This document shows positions 9,948 to 19,169 of a stretch of 64,000 nucleotides of DNA, in pieces. The position numbers were made by a program, and so were the translations under genes. The number at the start of each line of letters is the position of its first letter. Positions within the stretch are counted from its first letter, which is position 1. This DNA comes from Helichrysum umbraculigerum (taxonomy: Eukaryota; Streptophyta; Magnoliopsida; Asterales; Asteraceae), in contig CATIUR010000001.1 of the NCBI GenBank assembly GCA_949592205.1, positions 41,681,001 through 41,745,000 of the forward strand, written 5' to 3'. Under the pieces are notes generated by a model, which was not told where the DNA came from, made no database searches, and saw nothing but the letters and a program-made list of their open reading frames with translations.

Positions 9948-10949
9948 ATGGCATCGTCATCTTCATCAGATTCTGGTACTTCTACGCTAAGTGTTCATTC
10001 TGAACACAATATGAGGGCTTTCTTGAACAAAGAAATTGCAGATGATTATTTTCACCCTATTATCGATTTCTTGAGTAACTGTCCAGTTACTTATGCCCTT
10101 ACTGTTGCTCCGAGATTGATAAGATCTCATATTCAAGAATTCTGGCAGAACGCAAAGGAAGGGAATGTTAATGGAATTACTCACATTCATTCCACTGTCA
10201 AGGGTAAAAAGGTTATGGTGACTGAGATTGTTCTTAGAGAACTTCTGCAGTTTGATGATGAAGGAGGAATTATGGAATTATCAAGAGATGATTTGTTTAA
10301 AGGTATAAATGATATGGGGTATGAAGGTTCTGGAAAAGCAAGATCAGAATATACTTTCTTGAAATCATGGTTCTGTCCTCAATGGAAGTTCTACATTCAT
10401 ACTTTTCTGCTATGTTTTTCACAAAAGAGAACTAGTTTTAATAAATTTAGTTCTAGTATTGCATATCCTATTATCTGCTTGGCACAGGGTATTAAATTTA
10501 ATATGTCTAGGTTTATCTTAGATAATATGATTAGGAATGTAAAGGGTGATACATTCATTATGTACCCTAGATTTGTTCAGCTTTTATTGAATACTCAATT
10601 GTCAAATTTGCCAGCAGAGGATAGTGTAATAGTTAGTTCTACTCTATCCTTGAGGACTATTAGAGCTATGAACCAGTATCAGAATACTTTTTCCAAGAAG
10701 GAAACTGCATTATTTTCTACAATGTTAGTTGCTCCTTCTACCACTGGTGGTGTATTACCAACACCACCTGGACCAAATGATGACAGGCCAACAACACAAG
10801 TTGGTTCTGAACACACATCAGGAGGTGGCACCAAAAGAAAACAAGGGAACCAACAGCCTACCCAAAGTAAAGCCAAGAAATCCAAGAAGGCTAAACAGGC
10901 TATGGAGATTCCTGTTTCTCCACAGTCTCAGTCAACTGATCCACTATAA
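9948..10949 (+). CDS. Accessory protein of element B, N-terminal part
   Basis: 333 codons from an ATG preceded by the leader at about 9850-9947. A Ser-rich start leads into a globular domain: YFHPIIDFLSNCPVTYALT, QEFWQNA, LRELLQF, NDMGYEG, FIMYPRFVQLLL. The same blocks occur in exon 1 of the element A gene. The C-terminal 80 residues are Pro/Thr-rich with a lysine-rich KAKKSKKAKQA patch, a possible nuclear localisation signal. The frame ends at TAA 10947-10949, but the next codons continue in the same frame, so the stop probably interrupts what was one long protein. No membrane segment is visible, unlike a true envelope protein. Confidence 0.7.
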   Translation: MASSSSSDSGTSTLSVHSEHNMRAFLNKEIADDYFHPIIDFLSNCPVTYALTVAPRLIRSHIQEFWQNAKEGNVNGITHIHSTVKGKKVMVTEIVLRELLQFDDEGGIMELSRDDLFKGINDMGYEGSGKARSEYTFLKSWFCPQWKFYIHTFLLCFSQKRTSFNKFSSSIAYPIICLAQGIKFNMSRFILDNMIRNVKGDTFIMYPRFVQLLLNTQLSNLPAEDSVIVSSTLSLRTIRAMNQYQNTFSKKETALFSTMLVAPSTTGGVLPTPPGPNDDRPTTQVGSEHTSGGGTKRKQGNQQPTQSKAKKSKKAKQAMEIPVSPQSQSTDPL

Positions 10950-13025
10950 CAGGTGAACATACTTGATGAAAATGTTCATTCTGGAAGGGCTGCCACTACT
11001 GTTTCTAGCCCACTGGCAGGGCAGGATAGTGGTAACATCAATCAGACCCAACCAGAGGCAACTATATTTGATGATTCAAATGTAGGTCCCAGTACCAATA
11101 ACAAAGGGACATCTGCAGTGGCAGATGTAGTCGATGATTCATCTAGGAGGTCACACTCCAATGTTGATGAGGCTAGTAATGAAACTAGGGAATTGACTAT
11201 TGATGATTTGGTACATGATGTCAAGCTGATTTGGACTAAGTTTGAAAAGGAAAGAGCTTTGAGAAGGGAGCAACAGGTTATGTTGGCTGCCCAGGGTGAA
11301 TTGATAAAGAAGCAGAGGGAGGAAATAATTGATTTACAAACCAGGTTGTCAGTTGTTGAAGATGCAGTTGATAAAGTTTTGTTGCCTGCTACTAACATTG
11401 GGGGATCTTCAGGCAAGGGGGAGAATAAAGATGATCATGAGCAGAATGATATGCCTAAAGATAAGAAGAATAATGGTGATGATTCAGATGGTCAAGATGA
11501 TAACAATGATGGTGATACTGAAGGTGCAGGTGATTTTAGCTTTATGGACATACCTGAGTTTAATGAGATGAGTGATAGAGGTGTTGAAGATGAATTGAAT
11601 GTCTCAGATTATGTGATGAATGATGACATGGATGAACAGGTGATGGATGCTGAGAATGATAGGAGAATGGTGGTGTATGTGGGAGAAAATGTTCAAACAG
11701 GTGATAATGTTGCAGATGATAGTACACAAAGTGGTCCAGCTTTAAATGTTTTTCCATTAAACAAAGGATTACCTTTTAAGGCTGTGGCTAATCTGTATAT
11801 CTGGGATATTATGGGAGCAAATCTTGATATGAGCAAAAGAGTAAGTTTTAGTGATAGGTTGGTGTATGAAGCAAAGAGTGATAATGAGGATGATAAAGCA
11901 AAGGATATGGAAAGTGATGATGTAGTTGAGGGGGAGTTTATGCTGTTAAAACCTGAAGCTAAAGAGGAAGAAAGAGTGAAGATTTATAATAGAAAGAAAT
12001 CAATTCCAAAGAGAAAGTCTACCTCTGCTAAGGTACAAACCCCTGTTAGAACTCAATCTTTGACCACTGCTAGTAATGTTTCTACCTCTGCTAGTAGTTT
12101 GGTATCTACCCCTGTTGAAGTATCTACCACTGTTGGTACTTCAACAGCAACCCCTGTTGAGGTATATACCACTGTTGGTACTTCAGCAGCAACCCCTGTT
12201 ACTACAATTCCTACCCCTATTATCACAAAATCAACCACTGTTATATCAACCTCTGTTAACACTTCAAATATTCCCACTGTTGTCACAACTACTGTTAGTC
12301 CAGTTTACACCACTGCTACAACAACTACTACTGTCAGGGCTCTAGAAGTGCCTGTTACAATAAGAGAGCCTACACAAACACCCAAACCTAAGTCTGATTT
12401 GCCAAAGATTGATTCAAAGGACAAAGGTAAGGGAAAATTGAAAGAACAGAGAAAGATTAAGAAGGTTGTAGAGCCTCCAATTGATTTGAATGAGGCAAGG
12501 AGAGTTCGGGAAGAGCATGATGAGAGAGTGTTAAGAATGGCAGTTGAGTCTAAGAGAAAGGAAGGACCTGATGTTGATGTTATATTGGAAGACTTTAGTG
12601 TGGTAACTTTGTCACAGAAGGCTGCACAAATACTGAATGATATGGCTGCAAAAGGTCAAGGTTTGTTTGCTCAAAAGGTTCGTGATATGATCAACAAAAA
12701 GGTTGGTAATGATGGTTTGGATCCAGGGTTTGCAAAGCTTAAACAAGCTGCTGAAGAAAAGGAAAAACTGAAAAGACAAGCTGAGCTTGAGAAGAAAAGA
12801 AACAAACCACCAACTGCAGCTCAGAGGAAAAAGGATTTACTCAGAATTCTTGGTGATAGATATGCACCAAGAAGTGTGCTTGAAGGTTGGGATGTAGAGA
12901 AACTGGAAAGGGCTTATGGAAATATCAAAATGAGGAAAATGAAGATTTTGAGAAAAGGATTCAGAAAGACAAATTTATTAAGAAAAAGTTGGTTGAGGAT
13001 AGAAAGAAGATTGTTGAGCAAGTGA
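10950..13025 (+). CDS. Accessory protein of element B, central part
   Basis: In frame with the preceding ORF and separated from it only by the TAA at 10947. The visible order is a coiled coil (about 11200-11390, rich in Glu, Gln, Arg and Leu), an Asp/Asn/Gly-rich acidic stretch (11420-11700), a Lys-rich block, a Thr/Pro/Val repeat region at about 12040-12350 (TPVEV, TTVGTS units), then long charged helices (about 12480-12900). The repeat region is made of the same CCACTGTT or CCCCTGTT cores found in the non-coding spacer and LTR. After about 12925 the protein sense moves to the frame of the next entry, so the last 30 or so residues to 13025 are out of frame. Confidence 0.65.
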   Translation, partial: QVNILDENVHSGRAATTVSSPLAGQDSGNINQTQPEATIFDDSNVGPSTNNKGTSAVADVVDDSSRRSHSNVDEASNETRELTIDDLVHDVKLIWTKFEKERALRREQQVMLAAQGELIKKQREEIIDLQTRLSVVEDAVDKVLLPATNIGGSSGKGENKDDHEQNDMPKDKKNNGDDSDGQDDNNDGDTEGAGDFSFMDIPEFNEMSDRGVEDELNVSDYVMNDDMDEQVMDAENDRRMVVYVGENVQTGDNVADDSTQSGPALNVFPLNKGLPFKAVANLYIWDIMGANLDMSKRVSFSDRLVYEAKSDNEDDKAKDMESDDVVEGEFMLLKPEAKEEERVKIYNRKKSIPKRKSTSAKVQTPVRTQSLTTASNVSTSASSLVSTPVEVSTTVGTSTATPVEVYTTVGTSAATPVTTIPTPIITKSTTVISTSVNTSNIPTVVTTTVSPVYTTATTTTTVRALEVPVTIREPTQTPKPKSDLPKIDSKDKGKGKLKEQRKIKKVVEPPIDLNEARRVREEHDERVLRMAVESKRKEGPDVDVILEDFSVVTLSQKAAQILNDMAAKGQGLFAQKVRDMINKKVGNDGLDPGFAKLKQAAEEKEKLKRQAELEKKRNKPPTAAQRKKDLLRILGDRYAPRSVLEGWDVEKLERAYGNIKMRKMKILRKGFRKTNLLRKSWLRIERRLLSK

Positions 13026-13828
13026 GAAGAGAGGAGGAAGAGAGAATTGAAAAGAAAGAGCAAGAGGAAATAGAAGCCAAAGAAAGAGAGTTAAAAAGGC
13101 TTTCTGATCAAAATATAAAGAGCAGATGGAATGGAGTTTTTGCTTCTGATAGTGTAGTTTCTGATTTAGAAAGAGATGCAAAAGAGTTGAAGAAATATAT
13201 CAAAGAAGTGAAGGATTATAAATAAAATATTCACATCAATCATGATAGATCATCAAAGATAATTGAATGGAAAGGAATAAAATCAAAAGTTGCTGATGGT
13301 GATAAAGAACAGATCAAGATTGTTAGAGAGGATGGGAATGAGCAATACTTGGCATCTGTTGCTGATGTGCTTAAGAATGTGAATAGATTAGACATTCTAG
13401 ATCTGTTTGAGCTAAACAGTCAAGGAGATAGGCAGGCTTCATTGGTGATTATGGAAAGAGAATTGGGAAGATGTCTGAATATGCTGTTTGAGCCTGAGCC
13501 ATTCATCAATTTGTTCTTACATTGTATTGATGCTGTGAATACTTGGAGACATTTTGTTAGAGCTGGAGTTCATATGATTCTATTTAGAAGTGGAATGTCA
13601 ATCTACATGCTAGATGAAAGGAGATATGTTCTGGGAACTCAGACTCTAAGAAATGTGCTTGCATCTCAATTGAAAACTACAGTGATTTCAGAAGGAGCAT
13701 TTAATGCTTTATATATGGTGCTCAATCAGTTCCATAAAAGAATGGAGTTGGAAAGAATGAGAGAGGAGGAGAAAAGGAGAAAACAGAATCAAACTCAGAA
13801 AGATGAAAAAAAAGATGAAGAAACTTGA
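12887..13828 (+). pseudogene. Accessory protein of element B, C-terminal part (frameshifted, one in-frame stop)
   Basis: A frame shifted relative to the central part carries the continuation: a Glu/Lys/Arg helix (EEERIEKKEQEE), one TAA at 13223-13225, then an open stretch to the TGA at 13826. The C-terminal domain has IIEWKGI, IVREDGNEQYLA, NRLDILDLFEL, WRHFVRAGVHMI and IYMLDERRYVL; the first blocks align with exon 6 of element A. It ends in another lysine-rich helix. With one frameshift and two stops in about 3.9 kb, this copy is only lightly decayed. The stop codon lies 26 bp before the polypurine tract. Confidence 0.65.
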
Positions 13829-13854
13829 TTCATTGCTGAGAATGATCAAGTTTA

Positions 13855-13863
13855 GGGGGAGAT
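13855..13863 (+). promoter_or_regulatory. Polypurine tract of element B
   Basis: AGGGGGAGAT immediately before TGTTGAGACC. It corresponds in position and sequence to 5306-5316 of element A. Confidence 0.7.
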
Positions 13864-14373
13864 TGTTGAGACCTGAGCCACTGTCGAATCTGCTCAGAGT
13901 ACAAGTATGCTGCCACTGTTAGAAGAAGTTCACCGCTGTTAGAATATTTGTATTGACAGTGCCACTGTCAACTAGTTTTAGTCTAACAGTGCCACTGTTG
14001 GTACTTGTAACTTGTATTTTGTATTTACTCCACTGTTAGTAATATACGAGTACTACCCCTGTTAGATATATAGACAACCACTGTTGGTTAGATAAAGTTG
14101 GTTAGAGTTATATTAGGAGTAGATGAGGATTCCTAATATGTTTGATTCTGTAAAGGACTCTATATGTTATAAATAGAGATCCTATGAAACCCTAGATAGA
14201 TACGAGTCATTCTAGTTCTTAGCTTCAAGGTTGTAAACCCTAACACAATCGTGTGTTCGTATTATTGATAATAATATTGAAGCTTTTGGTTAGATATTAT
14301 CTCTACAAGTTTGTTCTTCAAGTTATTAATAAACTATTCCGCAAGCTTATTAATAATCAATCAAAGTAATACA
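13864..14373 (+). repeat. LTR of element B
   Basis: Starts TGTTGAGACCTGAG. About eight CC(A/C/G)CTGT cores occupy 13878-14083, and TATAAATAG lies at 14168-14176. The end is uncertain: ATACA at 14373 is the best TG...CA-type end, and a copia gag-like start codon follows at 14407. No good initiator-tRNA primer site is visible after it; GGGATCAT at 14391-14398 may be a damaged one. The LTR could therefore be the 3' LTR of B and also the 5' LTR of a following deleted copy. Confidence 0.6.
14168..14176 (+). promoter_or_regulatory. TATA box of LTR B
   Basis: TATAAATAG about 85 bp after the last CCACTGTT motif of the LTR array. Confidence 0.6.
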
Positions 14374-14406
14374 TACTAAGATCTCTAGCTGGGATCATCA
14401 CTTATA

Positions 14407-14475
14407 ATGGCCTCAAGTACCTCACAACAAATGGGGTCATATGCTCCAAGTCATGCGATGCCTATAGGATTTCTC
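14407..14475 (+). CDS. gag: Start of a copia gag, truncated
   Basis: An ATG 33 bp after the inferred LTR end opens a frame beginning MASSTSQQMGSYAPSHAMP, a composition and opening typical of copia Gag. It is lost after about 25 codons, where the sequence changes to the Athila scrap. This suggests that the LTR before it served as a 5' LTR of a mostly deleted element. The call rests on a short stretch. Confidence 0.4.
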
Positions 14476-14479
14476 AATT

Positions 14480-14990
14480 TCAGTTTAAGATACGTTCTTA
14501 TTTTTACCTTTTCTTACTTTCCAAAGCAACTTATTTATTTTGACAGAAATTTCATTTCTTTGAAAGAATCTTCTAGGATTTAAATCTTTAGAAAATTTTT
14601 GAAATCAACCGAATGGATGTCGGACATCATCGAGGTTGGGTACTCAAATGTTTTTGAGGTTTAAAATCTCAACCATTAGGTTGGTTTTGCGAAATTTTTT
14701 TGAAAAAGTTTGAATGATGAAAACGGAGGTATTACTTTGGATAGACAAATACAAACTTGTGGTATTATATACCGTGTATCTCACACTTAAAACAACATTG
14801 TCCTCAATGTTCATTGCTAAGATGGAGGATTTTCTTTAGACGTAGAATCCCACACTTAGGGTTTGAAACATTTGGACAATTTTAAGTTTTTTTGAAAAAT
14901 GGTGGGATGGAATCCCACACTTAGAATTTAGGCACATTAGGATATATGATAATGATATGAGGAACTCACAACGCCATTGTTTCTCGATGA
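14480..14990 (-). mobile_element. Athila 3'-region fragment H
   Basis: Contains, on the minus strand, the signature of the region 3' of pol in Athila elements C and D: three CTAAGTGTGGGAT-like copies (14778-14789 degenerate, 14847-14859, 14912-14924) and a stem-loop AACATTG...CAATGTT at 14794-14811. No coding sequence is left. The edges are approximate. Confidence 0.6.
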
Positions 14991-15017
14991 AGTACATCCG
15001 CGATCTTATACCCGGGT

Positions 15018-16301
15018 TTGTTTCTCGATATCGCTGGATATACCACCAAATTCCAGCAACTTGCCCTCTTATGTCTGGGTTTGGTTGATCCGGAAGAAAA
15101 ACGAATCAAGAAGTACATCCGAGGTCTCTCGGAAAATATCCAGGGGAACGTCGCCTCATCCAAACCGACAACCATCCAAAGTGCTATCCGTCTTGCACAT
15201 GAACTCATGGCGATGATCGTCAGCCGTGAGGCATCCACCACACCTTCCAACAACAAGCGTAAATCTACTGAACACTACGACCAACCAAACAAGAAAACCA
15301 ATACCATCCAAGTTTACAACACCAACTCTGAACCCAAACGTAGGTACACTGGAAGCAAACCCTATTGTTCCAAGTGTAACCGCCACCATGAAGGTCCTTG
15401 CGGTACCTACTGCAACAACTGCAAGAGGTACGGACACCTCACCAAGGACTGTAGATCCCCCACCACCACCAACAACAACAATTCCAACAACAACGCCAGG
15501 CCATCTAAAGCCTGCTTCGAGTGTGGAAACACCGGGCACTTCAGGAATGATTGCCCAAAACTGAAGAACAAGGGCAACAACAACAACAACGCAAGAGGTA
15601 GAGCCTTTGTACTCAATTCCGGGGACGCCCGTCAAGACCCAAATGTGGTCTCGGGTATGTTCCTCCTCAACAACTTACCTGCTTCTATTCTGTTTGATAC
15701 TGGTGCCGATAGAAGCTTTATCTCTGATGAATTTTATCCATTGCTTGATATCACACCTGTTGCTCTAGATGTTAAGTACACTGTAGAACTAGCAAACGGT
15801 AAACTCATAGAAACCAATAGTGTGATACCTAATTGCACTTTAAACCTAGCCAACGAATCTTTCTCAATCGATCTTATGCCAATTAAAATTGGAAGTTTCG
15901 ACGTCATCATTGGTATGGACTGGTTGTCCAAACACCGCGCTGAAATCATTTGTTATGACAAAGTCGTTCGCATTCCTCTCGCCGCCGGTAGAACTTTGGT
16001 TATACAGGGGGAGACCGGTGGGACGAGACTAAACATCATCTCTTGTTTGAAAACTCAAAAATTTCTGAGAAAGGGTTATCCGGCAATCCTCGTTCATATC
16101 ATGGAGAAAAAGTCGGAGGAGAAGCGACTTGAGGATGTGCCAATCGTTCGAGACTTTCCAGAAGTATTTCCCGAAGAGCTGCCTGGTCTACCACCACCTA
16201 GACAGGTTGAGTTCTCAATCGATCTCGTGTCAGGTGCTGCACCTGTGGCCCGGGCACCGTACCGCTTAGCCCGGGCACCGTACCGCTTAGCCCCATCCTA
16301 A
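15018..16301 (+). pseudogene. gag-pol: Gypsy Gag C-terminal half and protease (element E)
   Basis: Open for 427 codons. It begins inside the Gag core (FLDIAGYTTKFQQLALL, KYIRGLSENIQG). Two zinc knuckles follow: a divergent CNNCKRYGHLTKDC and a canonical CFECGNTGHFRNDC at about residues 130-175, with Asn/Thr-rich linkers. The aspartic protease shows LFDTGADRSFIS and ends near VIIGMDWLSKH. The linker to reverse transcriptase carries an in-frame 21-bp duplication (16248-16289), and the frame stops at TAA 16299-16301, where F and other copies have a sense codon. The true Gag start is lost with the 5' end. Confidence 0.85.
16248..16289 (+). repeat. Perfect 21-bp tandem duplication in element E
   Basis: Two identical 21-bp units at 16248-16268 and 16269-16289 encode ARAPYRL twice. 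Element F has one copy of the corresponding segment (ARSPYRL at about 35830), so this is a duplication private to E. Confidence 0.85.
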
Positions 16302-16840
16302 CTTCAGGAGTTGTCCACTCCACTACATGAACTCCTGGAAAGAGGATTCACTAGACCGAGTTCTTCACCTTGGGGAGCTCTGGTATTATTCGTGAAAAAG
16401 GAAGACGGCTCATTTAGAATGTGTATCGACTACTGAGAGTTGAACAAGTTGACCGTCAAGAACCGGTATCCACTTCCTCGTATTGATGACCTGTTTGACC
16501 AACTGCTAGGGTCTAGTTTTTATTCAAAGATCGATCTCCGGTCAGGTTATCACCAACTGCGTGTTCGCGACATCGATATCCCAAAAACTGCTTTCAGAAC
16601 CCGTTATGGGTAGTACGAATTCCAAGTGATGCCATTCGTTCTAACCAACGCACCAGCTGTATTCATGGATCTTAATAATCGGGTGTGCAAACCTTATCTC
16701 GACAAGTTTGTCATTGTCTTCATTGAAGACATTCTCATCTACTCCGCAACGAACAAGAATACGCACAACATCTCAAAACCATCCTAGAGCTACTCAGACA
16801 CGAGGAGCTATATGCTAAATTTTCTAAGTGTGAGTTCTGG
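16302..16840 (+). pseudogene. pol: Reverse transcriptase N-terminal part, broken (element E)
   Basis: Reads as gypsy reverse transcriptase (GALVLFVKKEDGSFRMCIDY, RYPLPRIDDLFDQL, SKIDLRSGYHQLRV) but contains further stops, for example after MCIDY and after FRTRYG. The catalytic box is FIEDILIY instead of FIDDILIY as in F, so one catalytic aspartate is replaced. A frameshift follows near 16745. It cannot encode an active enzyme. Confidence 0.8.
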
Positions 16841-17503
16841 ATGCAAACCGTTCAATTCCTTGGACATGTTATCGATAGTCAAGGAATTCATGTTGATCCG
16901 TCAAAAATCGAAGCTATCAAGTGCTGGCAAGCACCTACCACACCGACCGAAGTACGACAATTCTTAGGACTTGCTGGGTACTATCAGCGATTCATTGAAA
17001 ACTTCTCTAAAATAGCTCAACCACTCACGACACTGACTCAGAAAGAAAAGAAGTTCGATTGGACTGATAAACAAGAGTCAGCATTCCAACTATTGAAACA
17101 CAAGCTTCGTAGTGCTCCTATCCTATCATTACCCGAAGGCAACAATGACTTCGTGGTATACTGCGATGCTTCTCACCAAGGTCTCGGTTGCGTGCTGATG
17201 CAACGAGACAAGGTCATTGCTTACGCATCCCGACAACTCAAAGTTCACGAAAAGAACTACACGACTCATGACCTCGAGCTGGGGGCCGTGGTGTTAGCAC
17301 TCAAAATCTGGAGACACTATCTGTATGGTACTCGAAGTACCATATTTACCGATCACAAAAGTCTCCAACATATATTTGATCAAAAGGATCTGAACATGAG
17401 GCAACGTCGATGGGTCGAGTTGCTTACCGATTACGATTGCGAAATCAAATACCATCCAGGGAAGGCAAATGTTGTTGCCGATGCCCTCAGTCGAAAAGAA
17501 TGA
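16841..17503 (+). pseudogene. pol: Reverse transcriptase thumb and RNase H (element E)
   Basis: 220 open codons. VQFLGHVIDSQGIHVDPSK marks the end of reverse transcriptase; the gypsy RNase H follows with YCDASHQGLGCVLMQ, HDLELGAVVLALKIWRHYL and TDHKSLQHIF, ending in KANVVADALSRKE. The domain is intact in sequence but is cut from its neighbours by a TGA at 17501-17503 and by the frameshift upstream. Confidence 0.85.
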
Positions 17504-17937
17504 TTGAAACCACTTCGAGTTCGAGCCCTCAGTATGACCATTCATAATGATCTTACCATTCAGATTCTCACCGCTCAACTCGAAGCTTTGAAACCCGATA
17601 ACATCAAAGACGAAGCCTTGCGAGGCATGGATAAACAATTCAAAAAAAAACCTAACGGAGTTAGGTGTTTCTCTAATCGAACCTGGTTGCCTAGTTTTGG
17701 GAACCTGCGAGACTTGGTGAAGGATGAAGCTCACAAGTCCAAATATTCTATCCACCCGGGATCTGATAAAAGTATCACGGCATCAAGGAATTTTATTGGT
17801 GGCCAAACGTGAAAGCTGAAATCGCCTCATACGTCAGCAAGTGTCTTACTTGCTCAAAAGTCAAGGCTGAATATCAGAAACCTTCTGGTTTACTCTAACA
17901 ACCCGATATTCCTCAATGGAAATGGGAAAAAATCGCA
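17504..17937 (+). pseudogene. pol: RNase H-integrase linker and integrase zinc region, broken (element E)
   Basis: In frame after the TGA to about 17810: linker, then DEAHKSKYSIHPGSDK, the His part of the integrase HHCC zinc domain. The Cys part (SYVSKCLTCSKVKAEYQ) lies at about 17829-17880 in another frame, and a TAA follows near 17897. A small deletion near 17775 accounts for the shift. Confidence 0.75.
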
Positions 17938-18423
17938 ATGGATTTCATAACCAAACTACCAAAGTCATCGAACGGTTGCGATACCATTTGGGTGATCGTG
18001 GATCATCTCACAAAATCTGCTCATTTTCTTGCGATCAAGGAAACCGACAAAATGGAATGCCTCACTCGAATCTATCTGAAAGAAATCATAACCCGTCACA
18101 GTGTTCCAATCTCGATTATCTCTGATAGGGATAGTTGCTTCACATCTCACTTTTGGCAATCTCTTCAAAAATCATTGGGTACTCGTCTGGATATGAGTAT
18201 AACATACCATCCTCAAACCGACGGCCAAAGTGAACGAACTATTCAAACACTGGAAGACATGCTACGGGCTTGCGTAGTTGACTTCGGTGCAAACTGGGAA
18301 AAACATCTACCATTGTGTGAGTTTTCGTACAACAACAGTTATCATACCAGCATTAAGGCTACACCTTTCGAGGCACTGTACGATCGTAAGTGTCGCTCAC
18401 CTATTTGTTGGATAGAAGTGTGA
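17938..18423 (+). pseudogene. pol: Integrase catalytic core (element E)
   Basis: 161 open codons starting in MDFITKLPKSSNG (first catalytic Asp), then ISDRDSCFTSHFW (second Asp) and HPQTDGQSERTIQTLED (Glu). All three catalytic residues remain, but the ORF stops at TGA 18421-18423, where the related copy F reads on. Confidence 0.85.
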
Positions 18424-18480
18424 GACAGTCAACTCACTGGTCCTGAACTCATACACGAAACCACAGAAAAGATTTTTGAA

Positions 18481-19005
18481 ATGCAAAACAAACTCAAAGC
18501 CGCACATGATCATCAGAAAAGTTATGCTGACGTGAGATGCATACCACTCGAGTTCCAGGTTAGGGATCGAGTACTACTCATAGTTTCACCTTGGAAAGGT
18601 GTCATTCGTTTCGGCAAACGTGGAAAATTGAACCCCACGTACATTGGACCATTTGAGATCCTCGAGAGGATAGGTCCAGTGGCATATCGATTGCAGCTGC
18701 CACCCGAGCTCAGCAACGTGCACCATACTTTTCACATTTCTAACTTGAAGAAATGCCTGTCTGATGAGACACTAATTATTCTACTCGATGAAGTTTGTAT
18801 TGACGACAAGCTTCACTTTGTTGAAGAACCCGCCGAAATCATGGACCGTGAGGTTAAACAACTCAAGCAAAGTCGTATTCCCATCGTAAAAGTCAGGTGG
18901 AATTCGCGGCGTGGTCCGGAATTCACTTGGGAACGGGAAGACCAGATGCGACTCAAGTACCCTCGGTTATTCGCAGACGCTACTTCAAGCACGACTTCGA
19001 GCTAA
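18481..19005 (+). pseudogene. pol: Integrase C-terminal region and chromodomain-like tail (element E)
   Basis: 174 codons in frame with the integrase core. VRDRVLLIVSPWKGVIRFGKRGKL, then YIGPFEILERIGPVAYRLQLP (GPY-type motif) and a chromodomain-like end (KVRWNSRRGPEFTWERED). This tail assigns the element to the Tekay/Del chromovirus type, in which it is thought to direct integration to heterochromatin. It ends 22 bp before the polypurine tract. Confidence 0.85.
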
Positions 19006-19027
19006 ATTTCGGGATGAAATTCTCCTA

Positions 19028-19039
19028 ACAGGGGGAGAA
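19028..19039 (+). promoter_or_regulatory. Polypurine tract of element E
   Basis: AACAGGGGGAGAA directly before TGTGACACCCG. The same string precedes the 3' LTR of F at 38592-38604. Confidence 0.85.
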
Positions 19040-19128
19040 TGTGACACCCGTCAAATTAGGACTAGTAATTAGTGCCTGATCACTTGCTAATACATGTAAT
19101 TAGTTCTATGTTTGGCTAATTAATGTAT

Positions 19129-19169
<41 letters not shown>

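Larger units (their letters stand above)
5848..14373 (+). mobile_element. SIRE-like Ty1/copia element B, 5'-truncated
   Basis: Contains pol in the copia order (integrase before reverse transcriptase), a spacer, a large accessory gene, a polypurine tract and an LTR. The 5' LTR, primer site, gag and protease are missing: the frame begins directly at the end of LTR A, inside the region just before GAG-pre-integrase. The RNase H sequence TAEAEYVAASSCCAQVLW and the IRYHFIRD ending are typical of the SIRE/Maximus lineage as I know it. Confidence 0.8.

Noticed and set aside
10947..10952. Programmed stop-codon readthrough (TAA CAG) in the B accessory gene
   Set aside because: The context is not the leaky UAG-CAA-type signal, and the same gene has another in-frame stop and a frameshift, so ordinary decay is the simpler reading.
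15156..15635. 159-codon minus-strand open frame across the E gag
   Set aside because: It is the antisense shadow of the Asn/Thr-rich zinc-knuckle region, with biased composition and no domain.
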